Below, one piece after another: positions 16,999 to 24,569 of a DNA stretch of 42,270 bases. The position numbers and the translations under genes were made by a program. Source of the stretch: Actinomycetes bacterium (GTDB taxonomy: Bacteria > Actinomycetota > Aquicultoria > Aquicultorales > Aquicultoraceae); contig JAJYQA010000030.1 of assembly GCA_021794835.1 (NCBI GenBank), positions 1 to 42,270 on the forward strand. The letters run 5' to 3'. Below the pieces are notes generated by a model that was not told where the DNA came from, did not search any database, and was given only the letters and a program-made list of their open reading frames with translations. Positions within the stretch are counted from its first letter, which is position 1. Each line of letters begins with the position of its first letter.

Positions 16999-17075
16999 AT
17001 AAACCGCATTGTAGCCAAATACGGTGTCAAGGTGATCGAGGACGCTTACTAGGCTCATGGCGGGAGCTTTTTATT
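16999..17075 (+). pseudogene. fragment of a DegT/DnrJ/EryC1-type aminotransferase
   Basis: One frame reads NRIVAKYGVKVIEDAY, then a TAG where glutamine would be expected, then AHGGS. This is the conserved IVxKYGxxVIEDAxQAHGA block of DegT/DnrJ/EryC1 sugar aminotransferases. Nothing else of the gene remains. GGGAGG lies before an ATA at 16999, but the family match makes a decayed gene more likely than a real small peptide. Confidence 0.4.
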
Positions 17076-17324
17076 TTTCCTGGTCATAGGTCTACAAATT
17101 CCCCAATTTGCTTGATTTTCCTTGCTATGGCACTAGATTTTTGTTAAGCTGGACTTGTTTAGGTAAGCTGAATGTGCACGCAATACAAAGGTTATACGTT
17201 ACCCTGCCGGTTTCTTGTCTTCTATTTAAATTTTTAGCTCCGTTAATAGGAGACTGGAAGAAAGGAAGAAATAAACAGCAGAAGATGTGCTTCCTGATGG
17301 GGTGTCCTTATTTTGGGTTTTAAC
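17076..17324. other. gap with no supported gene
   Basis: Mostly A/T-rich. A 12-codon ORF at 17285-17323 (MCFLMGCPYFGF) ends one base before the next gene's ATG and could act as a coupled leader, but it has no good ribosome binding site. Nothing else is recognised. Confidence 0.3.
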
Positions 17325-17656
17325 ATGGAATCTAATCCAAAAAGGCAAAAAGTAGCTTTGTTGGCAATTCTTGAGCTAATCACCTTAGCTATAATCTTCA
17401 TACCTGTCTTAATCCGCCTAATGATCGAAAATAAATTACTATGGGCAGCTCTAATTTTTAGCTTGCCTGCTTTAGCGTATCTACTACTTTTGAAGACCGG
17501 CAAGATTTTTCATCTGAACGGTGTCTTTGCAGCGTCCGACTTTTTTGCGATAAAGTTTTTTTTGCCGGCTTTATTACCCTGGTATTTGTTGTTGCTGCGC
17601 TTGCCTTGATGGGCGTGTTTACATCCATGCTGAGGGAGCAAGAAGTTAAGGTCTAG
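17325..17656 (+). pseudogene. small membrane protein with a frameshift at a T8 tract
   Basis: From the ATG at 17325 the frame encodes a short basic N-terminus (MESNPKRQK) and hydrophobic segments LLAILELITLAIIFIPVLI and LLWAALIFSLPALAYLLLL. At the run of eight T's near 17556-17563 the frame ends soon after, while the neighbouring frame continues as FAGFITLVFVVAALALMGVF and closes with SMLREQEVKV before TAG at 17654-17656. The natural protein is thus about 110 residues with three or more membrane segments. One T may have been lost, or the tract may allow slippage. No family recognised. Confidence 0.5.
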
Positions 17657-17693
17657 CCTTTTTAATAAGCCGTACTGTAGCTAGGGTTTATGA

Positions 17694-17737
17694 TTGACCT
17701 GATGGGATTTTGTGCTACATTGCATAGTAGTTGCATA
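17694..17737 (+). promoter_or_regulatory. predicted promoter and direct repeat ahead of ccmE
   Basis: TTGACC (17694-17699), a 16-base spacer and TACATT (17716-17721) form a likely sigma-70-type promoter for the ccm-hem cluster. TTGCATA occurs at 17720-17726 and again at 17731-17737, one helical turn apart, directly over the expected transcription start. That is a possible activator or repressor site. Confidence 0.45.
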
Positions 17738-17830
17738 ATTTATCAGACAGAGTAATTGCCCAATTCATTGGGTGGATTAGATAAAGGTTTAGCCGGTCTT
17801 TCAGGCTATATAATTCAGGGGGAGATTTGA

Positions 17831-18232
17831 GTGGTTGATAGCAAAAGCAAAACGCGGCTACTGGTTGTTACTGTTATTCTAATCGCTGCCATAGGCTACA
17901 TGATCTTCGATTTACTAGGTAATTCCTCTTCATCCTCGCTTTCTTATTATAGAAAGATTAGCGATGTAACGAGCAACCCGGCCTATATCGGCAAAGATGT
18001 GAGGGTGCGTGGTAAGATACTAACAGGCTCGGTTAGCCAAAAGGGGCGCGTGTACACCTTTAAAATCTTTGACAAAAATAAACAGTTAACAATTACCTAC
18101 GACCAGCAACTGCCATCAACATTTGGTGGGGGAGTTCAGGCCATCGTTGAGGGCAAGCTAGTATCGCGGAACTTAATGGAAGCAACAAGCGTTACAACCC
18201 AGTGCCCCACTAAGTACACATCGAAAAAATAG
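17831..18232 (+). CDS. ccmE: CcmE heme chaperone, CxxxY type
   Basis: Periplasm-facing heme chaperone of cytochrome c maturation System I: it binds heme covalently and passes it to CcmF. One membrane anchor (about residues 9-28), then an OB-fold domain (DVRVRGKILTGS, FKIFDKNKQLTITY, GVQAIVEGKL). The heme-binding site near the C-terminus is C125-P-T-K-Y129, a CxxxY in place of the usual HxxxY. That variant is known from Desulfovibrio and some archaea (System I*). 133 residues, GTG start after GGGGGAGA. First gene of the ccm-hem cluster. Confidence 0.92.
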   Translation: MVDSKSKTRLLVVTVILIAAIGYMIFDLLGNSSSSSLSYYRKISDVTSNPAYIGKDVRVRGKILTGSVSQKGRVYTFKIFDKNKQLTITYDQQLPSTFGGGVQAIVEGKLVSRNLMEATSVTTQCPTKYTSKK

Positions 18233-18246
18233 GAGGGAATCAGCCA

Positions 18247-20298
18247 ATGCGTATTATCGGATTACTTGCCCTTATCGTTTCGGTCGCTATATCGGTCTAT
18301 ACGGCCTACAGCTTCTACGTAGGCAATAAGGCTAAGCCGCGTAAAGGTCAAAAGCAGCAAAAGGCGGGCAATTGGGGTATGGTCTGGCAGTTTGTTGCCA
18401 TAACTTTTGCCAGCCTTATTTTGATTGCTGCATTTATAAATAATGACTTTACGTTTGGCTATGTTGCCGAAAACTCGATGTCTCAGTTAGGCTCCTTTTA
18501 TAAGATCTCCGCTTTTTGGGCGGGCCACGAGGGCTCGCTTCTCCTATGGCTTTGGATGTTAACCGGGTATACGGCAGTTCTTGCCTTCTTTAACTTAAAG
18601 AAAGAAAACCGCCTCAACTCTCTTGCCTTATACGTTGCAAACTTTATCCAGCTATTCCTGACGGTGACGATTCTTGTTGCCAGCAATCCGTTTAAGGCAG
18701 CCGACCCACAGATTGCCCTGCTTGGAAACGGTTTGGGATTAAACCCGCTGTTGAAACACTGGGCGATGGTCTTTCATCCGCCCACGCTCTTCATGGGATA
18801 TGCGGGTCTTACCATCCCGTTTGCGTTTGCAATCGCGGCGCTAATTGACAGGAACTCCTCAAGCGAATGGGTTAACCGGGCACGCGGGTGGACCCTTTTT
18901 GCCTGGTTTTTCTTAACCATTGGAATATGGCTGGGCGCGCTTTGGGCTTATGTGGTTCTTGGCTGGGGCGGCTACTGGGGCTGGGACCCGGTGGAAAACG
19001 CATCGATTTTGCCCTGGTTTGCCGGTACCGCGCTTCTTCACACCTTTGCAGTATATCGCAAAAGGGGCGGAATGAAGATTTGGGCGATCTCGCTGGCTTC
19101 GCTCGCCTTTATCATGACTATTATGGCCACGTTTATCACCCGTACGGGGCTTCTCGCTAAGGTGTCGGTACACTCGTACCAGGGCATTGAGGTCAACCTT
19201 ATTGTCTTGTTCGGCGGTCTAATGCTAGCGGCTGCTGGAGCAACGGTTTATCTAGCAAAAACAAGAGCGAAGGAATTTGAAACGCAGGAGTTCTTTAGCG
19301 ACTTTCTATCTAAGCATTTTACCTATTACCTAAACAATGTAATGTTGGTTATGTTTACAGCAATTATTCTTATAACAACCCTGCTTCCGATACTTAGCGG
19401 CACTGAAGTAAAAGCTGATTTTTACAACAATCTGGCCCAGCCAATAGGTTTACTATACTTGCTGCTTGCAACCGTCTGCCCATTTCTTGGATGGACAAAA
19501 ACCGAAGGTAAGAAACTGCTTAGGCAGTTCGTGTTTCCGCTTGTTGTAGCCGCAATTGCAATCATCCCGTTTGTTTTAGGATGGAGCGACACAGATTGGC
19601 TTAGCAAACCATTTGGCATCGCCACCATCTTTGCCGCGTTCTTTTCAATGGCTGCGGTTCTAGAGCTTTTTTATATCAAGGTAAGCACGCGGGCGAAAAA
19701 CCGAAGGGTTGGTTTCTTAGATTCACTTTTTGCTACATTTAAGCACAGCCGCAGCCTAACCGGTGGCTATATAAGCCACCTTGGCATAGCAATTTTGTTT
19801 TTCGGTATAGCCGGCTCCATGCTTTATGTAACGAATGTCCAGTCTGTTCTAAAAAATCAGCCAGGCCAGGTTATCCAGGCTGGCGATTACCAGTTAACCT
19901 ATCAGGGATTAAAGCAAGGACAGGCTCCAGGCGAGACATATTATAGTGCTATTTTCCAGTTGCAGGATAGCAAAACTGGTAAGTCATTGGGTAAGATCGT
20001 CCCTCAGATGGTCTATCATGAGACCCAGCAGCAGCAGACGCTTAAAGCAGCCGTCCACTACGGGCTATTTAGGGACGTCTTTGTCGCATTTAACGGTATA
20101 GATACGCAGGGCAATCTGTCGGTTGACACGAAAATCAATCCACTTATCTCGTTCGTTTGGATTGGCAGTTTAGTTCTGGTGTTTGGCACCCTCATCGCGA
20201 TGTGGCCGAAAGCTATCCCGGCAACTGTGGAAGAAACAGATGAGGCTGAAACCAAAAAAGTGGCCCGCCGCCATAAAGAAGTGCTGGCGACAGATTAA
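18247..20298 (+). CDS. ccmF: CcmF heme lyase (cytochrome c maturation)
   Basis: Large polytopic membrane protein that attaches heme to apocytochrome c. 683 residues with many membrane segments. The WWD heme-handling loop is WGGYWGWDPVENAS at 240-253, and conserved histidines occur in WAGHEGS (His94) and VFHPPT (His177). A periplasmic domain lies near 540-640 (QVIQAGDYQLTYQGL and PQMVYHE), followed by a last membrane segment and a charged tail. It follows ccmE by 14 bases. In a typical operon ccmA or ccmH would come next; here an S23 gene element intervenes. Confidence 0.95.
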   Translation: MRIIGLLALIVSVAISVYTAYSFYVGNKAKPRKGQKQQKAGNWGMVWQFVAITFASLILIAAFINNDFTFGYVAENSMSQLGSFYKISAFWAGHEGSLLLWLWMLTGYTAVLAFFNLKKENRLNSLALYVANFIQLFLTVTILVASNPFKAADPQIALLGNGLGLNPLLKHWAMVFHPPTLFMGYAGLTIPFAFAIAALIDRNSSSEWVNRARGWTLFAWFFLTIGIWLGALWAYVVLGWGGYWGWDPVENASILPWFAGTALLHTFAVYRKRGGMKIWAISLASLAFIMTIMATFITRTGLLAKVSVHSYQGIEVNLIVLFGGLMLAAAGATVYLAKTRAKEFETQEFFSDFLSKHFTYYLNNVMLVMFTAIILITTLLPILSGTEVKADFYNNLAQPIGLLYLLLATVCPFLGWTKTEGKKLLRQFVFPLVVAAIAIIPFVLGWSDTDWLSKPFGIATIFAAFFSMAAVLELFYIKVSTRAKNRRVGFLDSLFATFKHSRSLTGGYISHLGIAILFFGIAGSMLYVTNVQSVLKNQPGQVIQAGDYQLTYQGLKQGQAPGETYYSAIFQLQDSKTGKSLGKIVPQMVYHETQQQQTLKAAVHYGLFRDVFVAFNGIDTQGNLSVDTKINPLISFVWIGSLVLVFGTLIAMWPKAIPATVEETDEAETKKVARRHKEVLATD

Positions 20299-20301
20299 CA
20301 A

Positions 20302-20699
20302 AGCTGTCAGCTATCAGCAAAGGAATATATGAGGGACTTTAAGAACCTGAAGGTCTGGCAAAAAAGCCATAGCTTAACACTAGATATCTATAAAACGACA
20401 TCAACATTTCCCAAAGAGGAAATGTACGGGCTAACGAGTCAGATTAGACGGTCATGTGCTTCTATACCTGCTAATATCGCAGAGGGATGTGGTAGAGATG
20501 GAGAGGCTGAATTAGCACGCTTCTTTCGTATTGGGAGAGGTTCAGCCAGTGAATTGGAGTACCACCTAATACTAGTTCGTGACCTAGGTTGGCTAAAGAT
20601 GTCGGATTATGAGCACCTTGTAGGTGAGGTGCGTGAAGTTAAACGTATGTTAACTTCTTTTATTAAAAAGCTGAAAGCTGAAAGCTGATAGCCGAAAGC
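20302..20699 (+). mobile_element. S23 gene element bounded by inverted heptamer arrays
   Basis: The left arm (20302-20318) reads AGCTGTC, AGCTATC, AGC. The right arm (20670-20699) reads GCTGAAA, GCTGAAA, GCTGATA, GCCGAAA, GC. The arms are inverted relative to each other and enclose one S23 gene, whose last six codons are written by the right arm. Gene-free versions of the same arm pair occur at 13529-13604, 14703-14774 and 25899-25961. S23 proteins are best known from intervening sequences in 23S rRNA, whose ends also pair. The mobile-element reading is my inference. Confidence 0.5.
20329..20688 (+). CDS. S23 / four-helix bundle protein (23S rRNA IVS protein family)
   Basis: 119-residue four-helix bundle protein. 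Family marks are FKNLKVWQKSHSLTLDIY at the start, LTSQIRRSCASIPANIAEGCGR in helix two, and a long last helix ending in KKLKAES. Homologs are encoded in intervening sequences of 23S rRNA genes and at many scattered sites; the fold is also that of Avd from diversity-generating retroelements. Its function is unknown. AAAGGA precedes the ATG. It splits ccmF from ccmA and lies inside inverted repeat arrays. No reverse transcriptase or rRNA is near. Confidence 0.9.
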   Translation: MRDFKNLKVWQKSHSLTLDIYKTTSTFPKEEMYGLTSQIRRSCASIPANIAEGCGRDGEAELARFFRIGRGSASELEYHLILVRDLGWLKMSDYEHLVGEVREVKRMLTSFIKKLKAES

Positions 20700-20719
20700 T
20701 AGATGGTGATAAATCGATA

Positions 20720-21484
20720 GTGAATCGAGCGACAGAGCTCTTAGAAAAAGAAAAAAATGAAAAAGACTTAAATCCGATCCCTGAAGTCGAAGTTAAAAAG
20801 CTCTCTAAGACTTTTGGGAAAAGAAAAGTTCTCAATAAGATATCCTTTGAACTGGAAAAAGGAGGCTTTCTCTCCCTTTTTGGCCCGAACGGGGCGGGAA
20901 AGACCACCCTTATAAAAATCATTGCAACTTTGATCGCACCAACAAGCGGTGAGATCAGGGTCGCCGGTATGGATCCAACCAAAAACTCGGCGGTAATCAG
21001 GGCAAAGCTTGGTCTTATCTCGCACAGTCCCCTACTTTATCTTGATTTAAGCGCCGAGGAGAATCTGCAGTTTTACGGCACAATGTATAGCGTTCCTAAC
21101 CTGAATGAGCGGATCGACGAGCTGCTTGACCAGGTTGAGCTCGGGCATCGGCGCTACGACCTAGTGCGCACTTACTCAAAAGGTATGACCCAGCGTTTAG
21201 CCATAGCGCGCGCGCTTCTTCATAAGCCATCGATATTGTTTTTGGATGAACCGCACTCGGGCCTTGACCCGCATGCAGTCGATATTTTTGAGAGCCTGTT
21301 GGATAATATCCGCGCTGAGCACACGTTTATTATGATAACCCACAACATTGAACGGGGCCTTGCGCTTTGTTCCAAGGCTATGATCTTATATAACGGCCAA
21401 ATCGTCTTTTACCAGGGCAAAGAAGAGCTTGATATTGATATGTTTAAAAGCATTTACCGGCAGCGGGTAAAGGGTGATTCTTAA
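20720..21484 (+). CDS. ccmA: CcmA-like ABC transporter ATP-binding protein
   Basis: ATPase of the CcmAB(C) complex that drives release of heme-loaded CcmE. Walker A is GPNGAGKTT at 55-63. The signature region is YSKGMTQRLAIARAL (a degenerate ABC signature, common for CcmA), Walker B is ILFLDEP, and the switch His is in MITHNIERG. An N-terminal extension of about 20 charged residues precedes the domain. GTG start at 20720. It overlaps ccmB by 11 bases. Confidence 0.92.
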   Translation: MNRATELLEKEKNEKDLNPIPEVEVKKLSKTFGKRKVLNKISFELEKGGFLSLFGPNGAGKTTLIKIIATLIAPTSGEIRVAGMDPTKNSAVIRAKLGLISHSPLLYLDLSAEENLQFYGTMYSVPNLNERIDELLDQVELGHRRYDLVRTYSKGMTQRLAIARALLHKPSILFLDEPHSGLDPHAVDIFESLLDNIRAEHTFIMITHNIERGLALCSKAMILYNGQIVFYQGKEELDIDMFKSIYRQRVKGDS

Positions 21485-22169
21485 AGTGTCCGGTGTAAAG
21501 CAAATTGCAGCAATCATTAAAAAGGATATGATCGCCGAGCTTCGGACCAAAGAGATGGTGGTATCCATGTTTCTCTTTGTCCTTTTGGTTATGGTTGCGT
21601 TTAAATACGCGTTTGGTGATTCGGATAATTTTTCCACTTATGCAGGCGGTTTGCTCTGGGTTGCATTTCTTTTTACCGCATTATTGGGTCTGAACAGGTC
21701 TTTTGTACATGAGAAGGATGAGGGATGTCTAGAGGGTTTGCTCCTTGCGCCGGTTGACCGTCCCAATATATTCTTTGGGAAGATGATCGGCAATATTATA
21801 TTTATTTCAGTTGTCGAAATTATAACCATTCCTATCTATATAGTGCTGTTTAAGCTTTCAATTCAGGGGTCAATTGCGCTGTTTGCCGGCGCGATTATCC
21901 TAAGCAATATCGGGATTTCTACCGTTGGGACACTACTTTCAACGGTATCTATTAATACCAAAATGAGGGACATGTTGCTACCACTGATCTTTTTGCCAGT
22001 AATCCTTCCAGTTCTTGCAGCGGCCGTTGTTTCTACTGGTGGAATTATGGCCGGGGTGACCGGTGAAAAACTTGTAAACGTGTTTAGTGCAATGAAATTA
22101 CTGATTGCGTATGATATACTTTTCTTATTGGTAGCTTATGCTCTTTATGACTTTGTTATAGGGGAGTGA
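21474..22169 (+). CDS. ccmB: CcmB heme exporter membrane subunit
   Basis: Membrane partner of CcmA, 231 residues with six hydrophobic segments. Recognisable features are KKDMIAELRTKEMV at the N-terminus, the FVHEKDEGCLEGLLLAPVDR coupling loop, and LLSTVSINTKMRDMLLPLIFLPV toward the C-terminus. The start is GTG at 21474 inside the end of ccmA; a GTG at 21486 is the alternative. The ccmC start follows directly. Confidence 0.92.
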   Translation: MILKVSGVKQIAAIIKKDMIAELRTKEMVVSMFLFVLLVMVAFKYAFGDSDNFSTYAGGLLWVAFLFTALLGLNRSFVHEKDEGCLEGLLLAPVDRPNIFFGKMIGNIIFISVVEIITIPIYIVLFKLSIQGSIALFAGAIILSNIGISTVGTLLSTVSINTKMRDMLLPLIFLPVILPVLAAAVVSTGGIMAGVTGEKLVNVFSAMKLLIAYDILFLLVAYALYDFVIGE

Positions 22170-22172
22170 AGC

Positions 22173-22865
22173 ATGGAAAAAGCTACAAAGTTGCTATTTG
22201 CTATCGCGGCTATTTTGCTCTTAGCTGGATTAGCTCTGGCCTTTTTTGTTGCGCCACAAATTGTAATCCAGAAAAATGGCCAATATCTTTCTGTTTTCAG
22301 TCAAAAAATCTTTTACTTTCACGTACCGGTTGCCTGGACATCGCTGCTGGCTTTCATTGTCGGGGCCGTGTTTGGCGCGTTGTTCTTAACTAAAAAAGAG
22401 CGCAGATATGATTTCTTAAGCTTTGCTTCAGTTGAACTTGGCTTTTTGTTCGGCGTGCTGGTTATGTGGTCGGGAGATATCTGGACCCGTTCTGAGTGGG
22501 GCACCTGGTGGGAATGGGAGCCGCGACTCACTACTTACCTTATCCTAATGCTTCTTTATTCGGGGTACTTTGTCCTTCGCTCGGCGGTAAGCGAGGAAAG
22601 CTCAAAAGCAAGGCTTTCGGCAGCCTACTCGGTTATTGCCTCGGTTACGGTACCGTTTACCTTTTTTGCTATAAGGATCATCCCGTCCGTTCATCCGGTC
22701 GTTCTTAGCATGGACGGCGTTGCGATGGAGCCGACAATGCTTGTGGCGATGCTTGTCCCAGTGTTTGGGATGACTTGCTTATACATCGCGCTTCTTTTAA
22801 TGCGCTATCAAACACTGCTTATCGGCGAAGAAGTAGATTATTTAAAGAATGAACTTGGAGGTTAA
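22173..22865 (+). CDS. ccmC: CcmC heme handling protein
   Basis: Membrane protein that loads heme onto CcmE. 230 residues and six membrane segments. The WWD-type loop is WGTWWEWEPRLT at 109-120. The two heme-coordinating histidines are in FYFHVP (His50) and IIPSVHPVV. It begins 3 bases after ccmB and is followed by ccmD. Confidence 0.94.
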   Translation: MEKATKLLFAIAAILLLAGLALAFFVAPQIVIQKNGQYLSVFSQKIFYFHVPVAWTSLLAFIVGAVFGALFLTKKERRYDFLSFASVELGFLFGVLVMWSGDIWTRSEWGTWWEWEPRLTTYLILMLLYSGYFVLRSAVSEESSKARLSAAYSVIASVTVPFTFFAIRIIPSVHPVVLSMDGVAMEPTMLVAMLVPVFGMTCLYIALLLMRYQTLLIGEEVDYLKNELGG

Positions 22866-22870
22866 TTGAT

Positions 22871-23026
22871 ATGCAACTTAAACAAGCTGTACCTTATGTC
22901 GTTGCTGCATACATGGGCATATGGGTAGTGCTTTTTGTATATATGTTCATTGTTAACAACAGATTATCGAGGCTTAAGAAAGAGTTAAGCGTGCTCAGTA
23001 AAGCTTTTGAAAAGAAGGGCGAGTAA
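22871..23026 (+). CDS. ccmD: CcmD small membrane protein
   Basis: 51 residues: one membrane segment (YVVAAYMGIWVVLFVYMFIV, about residues 9-28) followed by a basic, helical cytoplasmic tail (NNRLSRLKKELSVL). This is the CcmD pattern, a small partner of CcmABC needed to release holo-CcmE. ATG at 22871, five bases after the ccmC stop; the AGGTTAATTG upstream is a weak binding site. Confidence 0.85.
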   Translation: MQLKQAVPYVVAAYMGIWVVLFVYMFIVNNRLSRLKKELSVLSKAFEKKGE

Positions 23027-23069
23027 TTATCTATGTTGATAGACTTGCTTTTGGCCAGGGGCGAGTGAC

Positions 23070-23942
23070 TTGGAGAAGCTAACTATTGTATTGTTTTGGC
23101 TGGCTCTAGTATGTGGAGTCACCAGTAGTTTGGCCTATATCGGGAACTTTGCGGCAAAGGCAGATCGACGCGTACATACCTACACGGCGGTCGGTTCCGC
23201 GCTTGGCGCATTTACTCTTTTAATGGCAGTTATATTTGTCCGTGCGAACACTTTAGGTGTTGACAAGACCGCTGGTCCCTTTACCATGCGTATCATCTTT
23301 TCTGCATTTATAATCGGTGTTTTCCTTTTAATCGAGTCGATTTATGCGGGGAGAAACTCTAAGGTTAAAGCGTTTGGCATGATTGTTCTACCAATATCGG
23401 TTATCCTGCAGTTTCTTGCTTGGCATGACTATGGGTTGACTGAGAAACTATCTAACCAGCTCAGAAGCTACTGGGTCGGGATACATGTTACTTTTGCAGT
23501 TTTAGCTTATGCTTCGATGACCGTGGCCCTTGCGATGGCGATAGCCTATATATTGCAGGAGAGGCAGCTTCGCGCTATGCGCGAGAAAAAGCCAGGCAGA
23601 ATATTCCGCAAATTGCCGTCGCTTGAGATATCGGATGACCTATGCCACAAGGCAATCGCTTTTAGCTTTACGTTTCTAACCCTGGTCGTTGTAACCGGCA
23701 TAATCAGGGCCGAGATGCTTCCTCAATGGTCGATGTGGTATAGGGATTCTAAAATTATAATGGCGATAACAACATGGTTGGTTTACGGGAGCTATCTCAT
23801 TGTAAGGACGGCTTTTGGCTGGCAGGGTAAAAGAGCTAGTATGTTTGCAGTTGTTGGGTTTATTGTAGCCATCGTAACATATTTAATTGGAAACACCGGT
23901 CTTCTCCCAAGCATTCATAGTTATGGTGGAGGTCTGGGTTAG
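23070..23942 (+). CDS. CcsA/HemX-like cytochrome c assembly membrane protein
   Basis: 290-residue polytopic membrane protein of the CcsA/CcmC/HemX family. It has eight hydrophobic segments; conserved positions include YWVGIHVTFAVLAYASM and LGWHD-like QFLAWHDYG. B. subtilis HemX has this size and sits in the hemAXCDBL operon, where it influences HemA level. Here the gene likewise lies directly before sirC-hemA, so HemX-like is the better reading, though a cytochrome c assembly role fits the ccm genes upstream. TTG start at 23070. Confidence 0.8.
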   Translation: MEKLTIVLFWLALVCGVTSSLAYIGNFAAKADRRVHTYTAVGSALGAFTLLMAVIFVRANTLGVDKTAGPFTMRIIFSAFIIGVFLLIESIYAGRNSKVKAFGMIVLPISVILQFLAWHDYGLTEKLSNQLRSYWVGIHVTFAVLAYASMTVALAMAIAYILQERQLRAMREKKPGRIFRKLPSLEISDDLCHKAIAFSFTFLTLVVVTGIIRAEMLPQWSMWYRDSKIIMAITTWLVYGSYLIVRTAFGWQGKRASMFAVVGFIVAIVTYLIGNTGLLPSIHSYGGGLG

Positions 23943-23945
23943 TTA

Positions 23946-24569
23946 ATGGCTTTTTATCCTTTATATATAGATATTGAAAGCAAGAAGTGTGTTGTTGTAG
24001 GCGGAGGGGATGTTGCCGAGAGAAAAGTTATCTCGCTAATTGAATGCGGGGCCGATGTTAAGGTTGTGAGTCCGCAGTTTACTTCGGGGCTCACCCGGCT
24101 TGCGGAGGAGGGCCGTATCGATGCGATTAAGCGCGGCTATGAACCTGGTGACCTAGAAGGCGCAACACTGGCGATAGTTGCAACTGACAATCATGAGTTA
24201 AACAGAGAGGTTTACCAAGAAGCAACTAACAACAACATACTGGTTAACGTGGTAGATACACCTGAGCTTTGTTCCTTCATCGTACCCTCTACGGTTCGTC
24301 GCGGAGACCTCGTTATTAGTATCTCAACAAGTGGAAGTTGCCCAGCCCTAGCAAAGAACATCCGAAAACAATTGCAGCAATTATTTGGCGGTGAATATGC
24401 AGCATACTGCGATATCTTGAGGGATTTCCGTGCGAAAGTTACCGAGCTGTATGATGATCCAGAGGAAAGGAAGCGGGCTTTAAATAGATTAATTGATTCG
24501 GATGTTGTTAAGCTACTAAAAGAGGGCAAGAACCAAGAGGTAGAGGAAAGAGTAAGATCATGCATATAA
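23946..24569 (+). CDS. sirC: precorrin-2 dehydrogenase / sirohydrochlorin ferrochelatase-type
   Basis: Oxidises precorrin-2 to sirohydrochlorin with NAD+ (SirC/Met8p/CysG N-terminal family). FYPLYIDIESKKCVVVGGGDVAERKV is the classic start with the GGGDVAxRK nucleotide loop. LAIVATDN, VNVVDTPELCSFIVPS and GDLVISISTSGSCPALAKNIR follow. 207 residues, so the NAD-binding and dimer domains only, with no methyltransferase fused. It overlaps hemA by 10 bases. Its place between hemX-like and hemA ties siroheme formation to the heme genes. Confidence 0.93.
   Translation: MAFYPLYIDIESKKCVVVGGGDVAERKVISLIECGADVKVVSPQFTSGLTRLAEEGRIDAIKRGYEPGDLEGATLAIVATDNHELNREVYQEATNNNILVNVVDTPELCSFIVPSTVRRGDLVISISTSGSCPALAKNIRKQLQQLFGGEYAAYCDILRDFRAKVTELYDDPEERKRALNRLIDSDVVKLLKEGKNQEVEERVRSCI

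Noticed and set aside
16984-17052. A 17-codon ORF from an ATA start after GGGAGG, as a RiPP precursor for the PqqD-like protein
   Set aside because: The sequence (RIVAKYGVKVIEDAY, then AHG after a stop) matches the DegT/DnrJ aminotransferase core far better, so it is a pseudogene fragment.
17108-17323. 71-codon ORF upstream of the small membrane protein
   Set aside because: No ribosome binding site, odd composition and no family pattern; only its last 12 codons are mentioned as a possible leader.
20329-20688. S23 protein as Avd of a diversity-generating retroelement
   Set aside because: No reverse transcriptase, template repeat or variable repeat is in the window.
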